Assembly: GCA_902766815.1 (NCBI GenBank)
Contig: CACXEZ010000155.1
Location: forward strand, 1-10,447
DNA: 10,447 bases
Source of the DNA: an uncultured Erysipelotrichaceae bacterium
Lineage (GTDB): Bacteria > Bacillota_I > Bacilli_A > RF39 > UBA660
Reading direction: 5' to 3'
Shown here piece by piece: positions 1 to 8,364 of the stretch. Numbering within the stretch: position 1 is the first letter of the stretch; the number at the start of each line of letters is the position of its first letter. Below the pieces are notes generated by a model, which worked only from the letters and a program-made list of their open reading frames with translations, did not search any database and was not told where the DNA came from. A program made the position numbers and the translations under genes.

Positions 1-12
1 AGGAGAATTAAT

Positions 13-225
13 ATGGCAAAGAAAGTAAAAGTAAAGAAAATAAAAAAGAAAACACATAGTGGATTAAAAAAAGCTTTAAATATTAGGCAAAGTGGTTCTA
101 TTTCTATAAAAAGTCAAGGTACAAGACACAATACTGGTAAAAATAGTGCCAAGAGAAGTAGACAAAAAAGAAAAAGTAACAGTTTAAATCAATCAGATTT
201 AAAGAGAGTTAAGGATTTAATATAG
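13..225 (+). CDS. rpmI: Large ribosomal subunit protein bL35
   Basis: This 70-residue, strongly basic protein is ribosomal protein bL35, a small component of the 50S subunit. The diagnostic block is K-T-H-S-G at residues 13-17, followed by a Gly/Ser-rich turn, R-H at 38-39, and the C-terminal basic helix ending in D-L-K-R-V-K. Family members are usually about 64-66 residues; the excess here is a Lys-rich N-terminal stretch before THSG. The start is fixed by AGGAG at positions 1-5, seven bases upstream of ATG. rplT begins 15 bases after the TAG stop and has its own site (GAAGGAG), so the two genes are cotranscribed. In most Bacillota infC lies immediately upstream and L20 represses this operon. 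Any promoter or leader that would show this lies outside the window. Confidence 0.95.
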   Translation: MAKKVKVKKIKKKTHSGLKKALNIRQSGSISIKSQGTRHNTGKNSAKRSRQKRKSNSLNQSDLKRVKDLI

Positions 226-240
226 AAGGAGTGTTAATAG

Positions 241-777
241 ATGACAAGAGTTAAAGGTGGCACTGTTGCACGTGCAAGAAGAAAAAAAGTACTAAAAGAA
301 GCTAAAGGATACTTTGGAAGTAAACATAGATTATATAAGACTGCTCATGAACAGGTAATGCATTCAGGTCAATATGCTTTTCGTGATAGAAGACAGAATA
401 AGAGAAACTTTAGAAAGTTATGGATTACTAGAATTAATGCAGCTTGTCGTGAAAATGATATTAGTTATTCTAAGTTTATTAATGGTTTAAACAAAGCTGG
501 GATTGCTATTAATAGAAAGATGTTAGCAGAACTTGCTATCGATAATAAAGAAGCATTTGCTGATTTGGTATCTATTGCTAGGGATAGTTTAGATGATAAA
601 ACTTATGCTCCAAAAGAAGCAGAGAAAAAAGAAACTAAGAAAACTGTTTTAGAAGAAAAGGACGATACCAAAAAGAAAACTACTACTAGAAAGAAAACAG
701 ATACAAAAACTACAGAGAAAACAACAAAATCTGCAAAAACAACTACAAGGAAAACAACTAAAAAGACAGAGGAATAA
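241..777 (+). CDS. rplT: Large ribosomal subunit protein bL20 with Lys/Thr-rich C-terminal extension
   Basis: Residues 1-118 are a complete, standard bL20: the basic N-terminal extension ([21 protein letters not shown]), G-S-K-H-R-L, Y-A-F-R-D-R-R and [15 protein letters not shown], and then the globular domain with N-R-K-M-L-A-E-L-A. bL20 binds 23S rRNA, is needed early in 50S assembly, and in Bacillota represses its own operon. The family normally ends near residue 118. Here a further 60 residues (119-178) follow, with 19 Lys and 19 Thr and almost nothing hydrophobic, so this tail is predicted to be disordered. It starts acidic/basic mixed and becomes repeats of the type T-T-R-K and K-T-T. 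The tail is in frame without interruption and ends 8 bases before a strong terminator. Function of the tail is unknown; extra RNA contact is a guess. Confidence 0.96.
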   Translation: MTRVKGGTVARARRKKVLKEAKGYFGSKHRLYKTAHEQVMHSGQYAFRDRRQNKRNFRKLWITRINAACRENDISYSKFINGLNKAGIAINRKMLAELAIDNKEAFADLVSIARDSLDDKTYAPKEAEKKETKKTVLEEKDDTKKKTTTRKKTDTKTTEKTTKSAKTTTRKTTKKTEE

Positions 778-785
778 GTTTAATT

Positions 786-824
786 AAGTGTTCAACAAAT
801 ATTTATGAGTTGGATACTTTTTTT
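786..824 (+). terminator. Rho-independent terminator of rpmI-rplT
   Basis: The left arm 786-796 (AAGTGTTCAAC) pairs with the right arm 809-819 (GTTGGATACTT) over 11 base pairs, two of them G-U, around a 12-base loop. The right arm runs into an uninterrupted T run (818-824). It begins 8 bases after the rplT stop and separates the ribosomal operon from the Abi gene. Confidence 0.85.
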
Positions 825-843
825 GTATAGTAAAAAAATTCTA

Positions 844-872
844 TTGGCAATTTAGTAAAAAAATGATATACT
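844..872 (+). promoter_or_regulatory. Sigma-A-type promoter of the Abi-HtrA-surface protein unit
   Basis: TTGGCA (844-849) and TATACT (867-872) are separated by 17 bases. TGA directly before the -10 box gives an extended -10 (TGn). Transcription would start near 879, leaving a leader of only about 18 bases before the ATG at 897, with the ribosome site AGGGTGA at 884-890. Confidence 0.75.
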
Positions 873-896
873 ACTATTATAGTAGGGTGATTGCAA

Positions 897-1823
897 ATGG
901 AGAAGCTTTTTAAGTCCTTAGATGAACAAGTAGAAATATTAAAAAGTAAAGGATTAATTCTTGAAGATGAGAATTATGTTAGAGAAGTTTTATTAAGAGA
1001 AAATTATTTTTTTATTAATGGGTATCGAGTTTTGTTGATGAATTCTTATTCAGATAAAACATTTGTTGTGGGAGCTACTTTTCATGAACTATATGGTATA
1101 TTTTTGTTTGATAGGAGTTTTAGAAATATTTTGTTTAAGAATCTACTTATTATAGAAAATCAATTAAAGTCTGTTATTTCTTATCAATTATCTAAAAAGT
1201 ATGGATATCGAGATAAAGATTATTTGAATCCTAAAAATTTTACTGCTGATAGGTTGAAAAATAGAAGAGTAAAAGATGTTATTGAAAAAATGAAAAGACA
1301 GATTCGGGTTAATGGTACTCATCATTTGGCTACTATGCATTATATGAATAATTATGGTTATATTCCTTTATGGGTATTGGTGAAGGTTTTGTCTTTTGGA
1401 ATTGTTTGCGAGTTGTATTCTATTTTAAAACCAGAAGATCAAGCAACTGTTGCAGATGTTTTTGGGATTAGTACTACTTATTTAGAAAATTTTTTACCAA
1501 TATTGTCTAATTATAGAAATTTGTGCGCCCATGAAGATATTGTTTATGAACATAGGACTGAGAAGGGTATTTTGAATACTTCATATCATCAAAAACTTAA
1601 TATTCCTATGATGGATGATGAATATATATATGGCAAAAACGATGTTTTTGCAGTGTTGATTATTTTGAAATATTTGCTTAGAAAAGATGATTTTCGTTTG
1701 ATGATGAAAGAAGTTCAGTATGAAATTGAAAAGTTAGATGGGGTTGTTGATTCTATTCCGGTTGAAAAAATATTGGATCAGATGGGAATTCCAAGTAATT
1801 ATATGGATTTAATTGATTTATAG
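897..1823 (+). CDS. Abi family protein (Abi_2 / AbiD-AbiF type, HEPN-like)
   Basis: This 308-residue cytosolic protein matches the Abi_2 family, which includes the lactococcal abortive-infection proteins AbiD and AbiF. Visible family features are the N-terminal block around L-D-E-Q-V-E-I-L-K-S-K-G-L (8-20), N-G-Y-R (41-44), the E-N-Q-L-K-S helix (87-92), the signature P-L-W-V-L-V-K-V-L-S-F-G (157-168), and R-N-L-C-A-H at 207-212. The last is an Rx4H motif of the kind that forms the ribonuclease site in HEPN domains. Length is typical, so the gene looks intact. An in-frame TTG lies at 891, but it abuts the ribosome site AGGGTGA (884-890); ATG 897 has proper spacing. Family knowledge suggests a toxin that halts growth on phage infection by cutting RNA. 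That activity is inferred, and no antitoxin or other defence gene is beside it. The htrA-like gene starts 15 bases downstream. Confidence 0.85.
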   Translation: MEKLFKSLDEQVEILKSKGLILEDENYVREVLLRENYFFINGYRVLLMNSYSDKTFVVGATFHELYGIFLFDRSFRNILFKNLLIIENQLKSVISYQLSKKYGYRDKDYLNPKNFTADRLKNRRVKDVIEKMKRQIRVNGTHHLATMHYMNNYGYIPLWVLVKVLSFGIVCELYSILKPEDQATVADVFGISTTYLENFLPILSNYRNLCAHEDIVYEHRTEKGILNTSYHQKLNIPMMDDEYIYGKNDVFAVLIILKYLLRKDDFRLMMKEVQYEIEKLDGVVDSIPVEKILDQMGIPSNYMDLIDL

Positions 1824-1838
1824 AAAGAGGGAAGTAAT

Positions 1839-2936
1839 ATGAAAAAAAGTAATGTTGGTGTTGTTTTGATTATTTCAGTGTTGTTATCATTTATATGTGG
1901 TTGTTTAGGAGCGTATGTTCTTATGTATAATATTCCTACTACGAATACCATAGTGGGTGTTAGTCATGGTAGTATTCTTTATAATGAAGATAATAGTATT
2001 GCGGCTGGAGTTTCTCAAGTTTATGATTCTGTTGTTGTAGTAGAGGGATTTTCTAATGATAGTTTAGTTTCTACAGGAACTGGGTTTATTTATAAGCAAG
2101 AAGGAGATACTTTTTATATTATGACTAATCATCATGTGATTAGTGGAGTAGATAAGGTTAGTGTCATATTGAGTGATAGTACAGAAGTGGATGCCGTGGT
2201 TAAAGGATCTGAAGTCTATTCTGATATTGCTGTATTGGCAATCAGTTCTGATAAGGTAAAGGCTGTTGCTGTGTTAGGTGATTCTAGTAAGCTTAATGTG
2301 GGAGATACTTTATTTACGGTTGGTTCTCCAGAGGGATCTACTTATGCTGGTACGGTTACAAAAGGTATTTTATCTGGAAAAGATAGATTAGTGGAAGTAG
2401 CCCTTACAAGCACTTCATCTAGTGATTATTATATGAAGGTATTACAGACAGATGCTGCCATTAATCCTGGTAATAGTGGGGGACCACTTTGTAATATTAA
2501 TGGAGAAGTTATTGGTATTACTAATATGAAATTAGTAGATTCCACTGTTGAAGGAATGGGATTTGCTATTCCAATAGAAGATGCTTTACTTTACTCGGAA
2601 ATTTTAGAGAAGGGAAAGAATGTTGTTAGACCATATTTTGGAATTGGAATGTTAGATCTTGATAATAGTTATTATTTGTGGCAAAGTGGTATTACGGTAC
2701 CTAGTAACATAAAAGAAGGGGTTGTTATTACTCAGGTTGCAGAAAATTCTCCAGCTGCAGCAGCAGGATTAAAAAAAGGTGATATCATTTTGTCTTTAGG
2801 TGGAACTAAAATTACTTCTATTGCTGAATTTCGATATCAATTATATAAGCATAAAGTGGGAGAAGAAGTAGAGGTTGAATATTATAGGGGAAAGAAAGTA
2901 AATAAAGTAAAAGTTAGCTTGACTGAAAATAAATAA
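1839..2936 (+). CDS. Membrane-anchored HtrA/DegP-type serine protease with one PDZ domain
   Basis: This 365-residue S1C-family protease resembles the Gram-positive HtrA/DegP group, which degrades or refolds damaged exported proteins at the outer face of the membrane. A hydrophobic segment at about residues 7-29 serves as an uncleaved anchor or signal. The trypsin-like domain (about 55-255) shows the full catalytic triad: His99 in T-N-H-H-V, Asp129 in Y-S-D-I-A-V-L, and Ser213 in N-P-G-N-S-G-G-P-L. A single PDZ domain follows (about 265-362), with S-P-A-A-A-A-G-L-K-K-G-D at 304-315. Length and order are normal, so the enzyme should be active. It lies 15 bases after the Abi gene and 33 bases before an anchored surface protein, with no terminator between, so all three are probably cotranscribed. 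Clearing misfolded surface proteins would suit that context; this is inference. Confidence 0.93.
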   Translation: MKKSNVGVVLIISVLLSFICGCLGAYVLMYNIPTTNTIVGVSHGSILYNEDNSIAAGVSQVYDSVVVVEGFSNDSLVSTGTGFIYKQEGDTFYIMTNHHVISGVDKVSVILSDSTEVDAVVKGSEVYSDIAVLAISSDKVKAVAVLGDSSKLNVGDTLFTVGSPEGSTYAGTVTKGILSGKDRLVEVALTSTSSSDYYMKVLQTDAAINPGNSGGPLCNINGEVIGITNMKLVDSTVEGMGFAIPIEDALLYSEILEKGKNVVRPYFGIGMLDLDNSYYLWQSGITVPSNIKEGVVITQVAENSPAAAAGLKKGDIILSLGGTKITSIAEFRYQLYKHKVGEEVEVEYYRGKKVNKVKVSLTENK

Positions 2937-2969
2937 TTTATGATTTTTAAGAGAAAGGGTGGAATATAG

Positions 2970-4145
2970 ATGGGACAGATATTTGATAAGCTTTACAGTT
3001 GGATAGAGAAATTTGGCAGAAGAAATTTTATATTAGTTTTGTTTATTTTGTTTGTATTGATAGTATCTGGTTTTTATGCTACTTTTTCTCTTTTTACTTT
3101 TAGTGAAGGGGTTAGTATTGTTGATGGAGTTAAAACGTTAAAATTTGTTTTGGGTGATAGTTCTTTTGAGAATAGTATAACAATTGCTTCAGAAAGTAGT
3201 AAAAATATTGCTATTACAGTATCTAATAAAGATAAAATCGCTTTAAAATATGGTATTTATTATACCTCTTCTGATGATTTAGAAGAGGTTGAAATTGGAT
3301 ATTATCATTCTACTGAATATTTACCAATTGGAATCATTCAACCAGGAGAAGATTATGTTATTACTTTACAGATAGAGAATCATTCTAGTGATGCTAAAAT
3401 TATTACTTTTGGAACTGTTTATGGATTTCCAAATGGTGGTGATCTTGTTTTAGAAGAAAATCAATATTTTTTAAATCAGAAATGGAATTTCCCTTTGAGT
3501 GAAGTTCAAAAAGGTAGCTATGTAGAATATGTTGGAAGTAATGGTTGTATAGAGGGGCAATGTGATGGGAAACTTATTAATCCTAATCAGGTAGATTCTT
3601 ATGGTTTTTGTGGAAATGAAGAATATACTTATCAAACAGATGGATGGAGAGTTGCTTATGTTAGAAAGGGAATTACTTATTTAGTTAGTGCTGGAGCTGT
3701 AGAATGTATTCAAGAGATAAGTGATGAGGTGACTATGTTATTGGACGAGATAAATGAAAGAGCTATTCGATATTGTAATTTGGATTATGCTTATGGAATG
3801 GTATGTAATGAGAAGAGTGCTTGGAGTATTACTATTAATGATATTTATTATATTATTAATAGTAAGTTGGATATGGAATCTTGTTTAGAGAAGGAGAATA
3901 ACAGTTCTTGTGGGTATCAGAATGATTTAGTTGATATTGGAGGAATTTATTGGTTAAGTAATATTGTCCAGAATAATTTATTATATTATTCTTCTCATCC
4001 TATGTATTATACTTTTAAAAAGACAGATATCGCTAAGGGAGTTCGACCTATTTTGAAGTTATCTGATAGTATTATTGTTGTTCGTGGAAGTGGAACGAAA
4101 GATGATCCTTATCAAATTAGAAATACGGTCATGCCTGATTATTAA
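2970..4145 (+). CDS. Anchored surface protein, N-terminal part; ORF cut by an in-frame TAA
   Basis: This 391-codon ORF encodes an exported protein. A basic N-terminus (KFGRRN) precedes one membrane segment at about residues 19-42. Residues about 50-155 form a predicted beta-sandwich with S-N-K-D-K-I-A-L-K-Y-G-I-Y-Y, reminiscent of TasA/camelysin-like fibre proteins. Residues about 165-382 hold eight cysteines (193, 198, 214, 246, 269, 279, 305, 314), the segment D-G-W-R-V-A-Y and the ending G-V-R-P-I-L-K-L-S. That pattern resembles the DUF6273-like modules of surface proteins in gut Bacillota, recognised only by style. The ribosome site AGGGTGG lies 9 bases before ATG. The ORF ends M-P-D-Y-stop, but the same frame continues open to 4643 with B-repeat sequence, so this is probably the front part of a 557-codon gene with a nonsense mutation. 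A shortened but still anchored product remains possible. Confidence 0.75.
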   Translation: MGQIFDKLYSWIEKFGRRNFILVLFILFVLIVSGFYATFSLFTFSEGVSIVDGVKTLKFVLGDSSFENSITIASESSKNIAITVSNKDKIALKYGIYYTSSDDLEEVEIGYYHSTEYLPIGIIQPGEDYVITLQIENHSSDAKIITFGTVYGFPNGGDLVLEENQYFLNQKWNFPLSEVQKGSYVEYVGSNGCIEGQCDGKLINPNQVDSYGFCGNEEYTYQTDGWRVAYVRKGITYLVSAGAVECIQEISDEVTMLLDEINERAIRYCNLDYAYGMVCNEKSAWSITINDIYYIINSKLDMESCLEKENNSSCGYQNDLVDIGGIYWLSNIVQNNLLYYSSHPMYYTFKKTDIAKGVRPILKLSDSIIVVRGSGTKDDPYQIRNTVMPDY

Positions 4146-4643
4146 TATACTGTTATTTATCATGGTAATGGGGCGAGTGATGGTGATACTGAGGATAGTA
4201 TTCATCAGAGCAATGTAGTAAAGAAATTAAATAAGAATGGTTTTAATCTTAGTTATCAGATTAGGCTGTCTGATATTGCTTCGTTTGATGATTCTTATTG
4301 TGATGCTGATGGTAATTGTTATGAGTCTAGTGTGGAAGAAGTTCAAAATAAGACTGCTAAGTTTTTAGGATGGTCTTTTAATGAACAGGGTGATGAGGCT
4401 ATGTATTTGGATGAAGAAGAAGTAGTTAATTTATCTTCTTCTAGTAGTGAGAGTATTGTTAATTTATATGCTATATGGGAATATGATAGTTTCAGGTTGC
4501 CTGATATACAAGAAAGAGATGGATATGAAGTTTTAGGATGGTATACGAATCGTGATAGTGGGGAAAAGGTTGGAGATCCGGGAGATGAATATACTAATTT
4601 GGATAAAGTTACATTATATGCTAGATGGAAAGAGAAAATTTAG
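4146..4643 (+). pseudogene. C-terminal remnant of the preceding surface gene: two InlB-type B-repeats, in frame after the TAA
   Basis: Reading on in the frame of the upstream ORF, 165 codons are open before a TAG stop. They begin Y-T-V-I-Y-H-G-N-G-A and contain F-L-G-W-S-F-N and V-N-L-Y-A-I-W, then G-Y-E-V-L-G-W-Y-T and V-T-L-Y-A-R-W at the end. These are the hallmarks of two InlB B-repeat (Listeria-Bacteroides repeat, Flg_new) units, extracellular beta modules usually found in series at the C-terminus of surface proteins. No ATG with a ribosome site precedes them. The only candidate start, GTG 4332, falls inside the first repeat and has no Shine-Dalgarno sequence. The piece therefore has no plausible translation of its own unless the stop is read through or is a sequencing error. 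No LPxTG-type sorting signal follows; anchoring would rest on the N-terminal helix. Confidence 0.8.
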
Positions 4644-4692
4644 TTTGTAATATTGGTATATTAGGTAATATTGATAGGGGGAGAGTTTCTAT

Positions 4693-5851
<1,159 letters not shown>

Positions 5852-5868
5852 AAGGGAGGAATTTATTT

Positions 5869-6324
5869 ATGAAAAAGTTTGGAGATTTGATTAAAAGGCA
5901 TAAGATATTATTTTGTATTTGTTTGTTAGCGTTTGTTGTTGTGATTGTATTATTTTATATTTTCTTTAGTTTGTTTATTGGAAGTGGCGATCCTTATGGA
6001 GATAGATTAAAAGGAATTTCTAGTGTCAAGATAGATAATAAAGAAAAGGAAGAAGTTGTATCTTTTTTAAAGGAAAAAGATGGTGTAGAGGATGCTAGTG
6101 TTAGAATTCAAGGAAAGATTATTTATATTCATATTAAAGTAAATGAAAATGTATCTTTGGAAGAGGCAAAAGGATTTGCTAATGAAACTTTAGATAAGTT
6201 TCAGGATGATGAGAAGAAGTATTATGATTTTGGATATTTTTTAAATCAAGATAAAGAGGATGGTTTTGTAGTAACGGGTACTAAAAATGCAAATTCTTCC
6301 GATATTGTTTGGATTAAAAGTTAA
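5869..6324 (+). CDS. Small membrane-anchored protein of unknown function
   Basis: I do not recognise this 151-residue protein. A basic start (KRHK) is followed by one long hydrophobic helix at about residues 13-38, then a soluble part of about 110 residues. Positive residues before the helix suggest that the soluble part lies outside the cell. Residues about 53-112 alternate as beta-alpha-beta: V-S-F-L-K-E-K-D-G-V-E-D-A-S-V, I-I-Y-I-H-I-K-V, then a helix S-L-E-E-A-K-G-F-A-N-E-T-L. This would fit a small ferredoxin-like or heavy-metal-associated-like alpha/beta fold, without metal-binding cysteines. The C-terminal part (about 118-151) appears as two or three beta strands. The start is backed by AAGGGAGGA about nine bases upstream. 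It sits 17 bases after tgt in the slot where many bacteria carry yajC, but it does not resemble YajC in sequence and is longer. Confidence 0.8.
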   Translation: MKKFGDLIKRHKILFCICLLAFVVVIVLFYIFFSLFIGSGDPYGDRLKGISSVKIDNKEKEEVVSFLKEKDGVEDASVRIQGKIIYIHIKVNENVSLEEAKGFANETLDKFQDDEKKYYDFGYFLNQDKEDGFVVTGTKNANSSDIVWIKS

Positions 6325-6344
6325 TTAGTGAAGAGGATAGATTT

Positions 6345-8354
6345 ATGAAAAATAAGAAGAGAAATACTATTATTACTTGTATTATTGTTGGCATTGTTTT
6401 ATTGATTGGTTGTGTATTATTCTTTTTAAACCATAGTGTTGTAGATAATGGACTATCTGTATTAGAAAAGAAATGGATAACGGATCATGCTAATCAAGTC
6501 ATTGATGTTCAGGTTTATAATGATGTTCCTGTGTATGGCTATAATGGGAATGGAATTAATTTTGATTTTTTAGATTATTTTACTGAAAAGTATCATATAT
6601 CTTTTAATAAGATTTCTTATTATCAGTCTATTCAAAAAGAGAAGAATGATTTTGGGTTTTTTATATTGGATGATGATGAAAAAGTAGGAAAACAGGATAT
6701 TGTATTTCATACGGATCATTATGTTGTTGTGGCTTTGGATAAAAATGTACATGTGGATATAGATAATATACAAAAATTAGGAATTTTAAAAGAAGATAGT
6801 ACTATTATGGAGAATTATTTTTCTCAAGATGTAGAACTAGTTATTTATGATAATGTGCAAGATATGATTGAGGGGATTAATAGTGAGGAAGTTTCTTATG
6901 TTAGTATTCCTATTTTACAGTATATGGATAAAATATTAGAGAATCAGTTAGATATTGTTTTTCATTTAGAAGACTTAAAGAAAAACTATGTTTTTAGAAT
7001 TTTAGATGAGAATGTTTATGAAATTATGAGAAAGACTTATTTGGAATATTTACAGAAAGATTATATGGAAGACTATAGTAAAAGTTATTTGTCTATTTAT
7101 TTTAATTCTACTAATACAAATGATATTTCTAGGAAGAATTATAATTCTAAAATTTATCATTATGGTTATGTGGTAAATATGCCTTTTGAGAATGTTTCTG
7201 GTAAAGAGTTTGTTGGAACTATTTCTAATTATTTTATTGAGTTTGAGCGTATTTCTTCTTCAGAAATAGAGGTAATTCAGTACTCTAGTATTGATGATTT
7301 AAAGAGCGCTATGGTTAGTGGAGAAGTGGATTTTGCTTTGTCTAATTTTGATTATCAAAATTTGAACCTTAATTATGTAACTACTAATACTATTAGAGAT
7401 TTAGAGTATTTAGTGTTAAGTAAAAAAGATTATAGTATTAATTCTATTAAAGGATTAACAGGGCAGATAGTTTCTGTAATAGCTGGTAGTAAATTATATT
7501 ATTTGTGTAAAGAGGATGGAATAGAAGTGAAAACTTTTTCTAATACAGATGATCTTCTTCGAGGGGTAAATGATGAATCCATTGTCTTGTTAGATTTTGA
7601 AACTTATCAATATTATAGAGATAATAAATTAAAGGATTATCATATTCTTCTTAGGGATACGATTCAAGATGGGTATAGGTTTATTTTGAATAGTAGTAAT
7701 GATACTTTTAATAAATTATTTCAATTTTATGTAGATAGTACAGATTATAATGATTTTATGTATCAGTATCGTACTGATATTGGAATGGATTATGGAATTA
7801 TTAATTTAAAGGTTATTATATTTATTGTCGCATTAGTTTTGTTTTTAGTGGCTACTATTATATTTATGAATCGAAAAAATGTTACTAATATTGTTCCAAA
7901 GAAAGAAGATAGATTAAAATATATTGATCCAATGACTTCTTTAAAGAATAGAAATTATTTAAATTCACATATTTATTCTTGGGATGATAATGTTATTTTT
8001 CCTCAGAGTGTTATTGTTTTTGATTTAGATCATATTAAGAGAGTTAATGATAAATTTGGAAGAGAGGCTGGAGATGAAATTATTAAGAAAGCGGCTAGTA
8101 TTTTAATTAATCAACAGCTTGAAAATACAGATATTATTCGTAGTGATGGGGATGAATTTATTATTTATATGGTTGGATATGATGAAAAACGGGTATCTGA
8201 GTATATGAAGAAGTTATTGAAACTTATGAGAGATATCCCTAAAGCTTTAGGGGTAGAAGCTGGATATAGTATGATTTATGATGAAGTAAAGACAGTAGAT
8301 GATGCTATTAATGAAGCTATTTTAATGATGATGAAAAAGAAAGAAGATAAGTAA
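6345..8354 (+). CDS. Transmembrane receptor: two solute-binding-like ectodomains fused to a variant GGDEF domain
   Basis: This 669-residue protein is built like a nutrient-sensing signalling receptor. A first membrane helix spans about 8-28. The ectodomain has two modules resembling family 3 bacterial solute-binding (PBPb) domains, about 45-255 and 268-480; the second shows V-S-V-I-A-G-S-K-L-Y-Y and I-V-L-L-D-F-E-T-Y. A second helix (about 488-508) leads to a cytoplasmic GGDEF domain (about 522-669). That domain has D-P-M-T-S-L-K-N-R-N-Y-L, the metal-binding F-D-L-D (Asp560) and R-S-D-G-D-E-F (599-605), so the signature reads DGDEF instead of GGDEF. The RxxD inhibitory site is absent. GGDEF domains make cyclic di-GMP; whether this variant is active, weak or only binds nucleotide cannot be told from sequence. 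No EAL or PilZ gene is in the window. Spacing suggests cotranscription with its neighbours. Confidence 0.88.
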   Translation: MKNKKRNTIITCIIVGIVLLIGCVLFFLNHSVVDNGLSVLEKKWITDHANQVIDVQVYNDVPVYGYNGNGINFDFLDYFTEKYHISFNKISYYQSIQKEKNDFGFFILDDDEKVGKQDIVFHTDHYVVVALDKNVHVDIDNIQKLGILKEDSTIMENYFSQDVELVIYDNVQDMIEGINSEEVSYVSIPILQYMDKILENQLDIVFHLEDLKKNYVFRILDENVYEIMRKTYLEYLQKDYMEDYSKSYLSIYFNSTNTNDISRKNYNSKIYHYGYVVNMPFENVSGKEFVGTISNYFIEFERISSSEIEVIQYSSIDDLKSAMVSGEVDFALSNFDYQNLNLNYVTTNTIRDLEYLVLSKKDYSINSIKGLTGQIVSVIAGSKLYYLCKEDGIEVKTFSNTDDLLRGVNDESIVLLDFETYQYYRDNKLKDYHILLRDTIQDGYRFILNSSNDTFNKLFQFYVDSTDYNDFMYQYRTDIGMDYGIINLKVIIFIVALVLFLVATIIFMNRKNVTNIVPKKEDRLKYIDPMTSLKNRNYLNSHIYSWDDNVIFPQSVIVFDLDHIKRVNDKFGREAGDEIIKKAASILINQQLENTDIIRSDGDEFIIYMVGYDEKRVSEYMKKLLKLMRDIPKALGVEAGYSMIYDEVKTVDDAINEAILMMMKKKEDK

Positions 8355-8364
8355 GGGTGAAACA

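Noticed and set aside
891..896. TTG start for the Abi gene
   Set aside because: It directly abuts the ribosome site AGGGTGA; ATG 897 is correctly spaced.
897..2936. Abi plus HtrA as a two-gene defence system
   Set aside because: Only adjacency supports it; HtrA has standard features of an envelope protease and no other defence genes are nearby, so it is listed only as a low-interest observation.
4332..4643. Independent 103-residue gene starting at GTG
   Set aside because: No ribosome site or promoter, it begins in the middle of a B-repeat, and it is in frame with the upstream ORF, so it is the tail of that gene.
6570..6773. 67-codon reverse-strand ORF
   Set aside because: It lies wholly inside the receptor gene on the opposite strand, is dominated by Ile, Tyr and Met from AT-rich shadow codons, and has no ribosome site or promoter.
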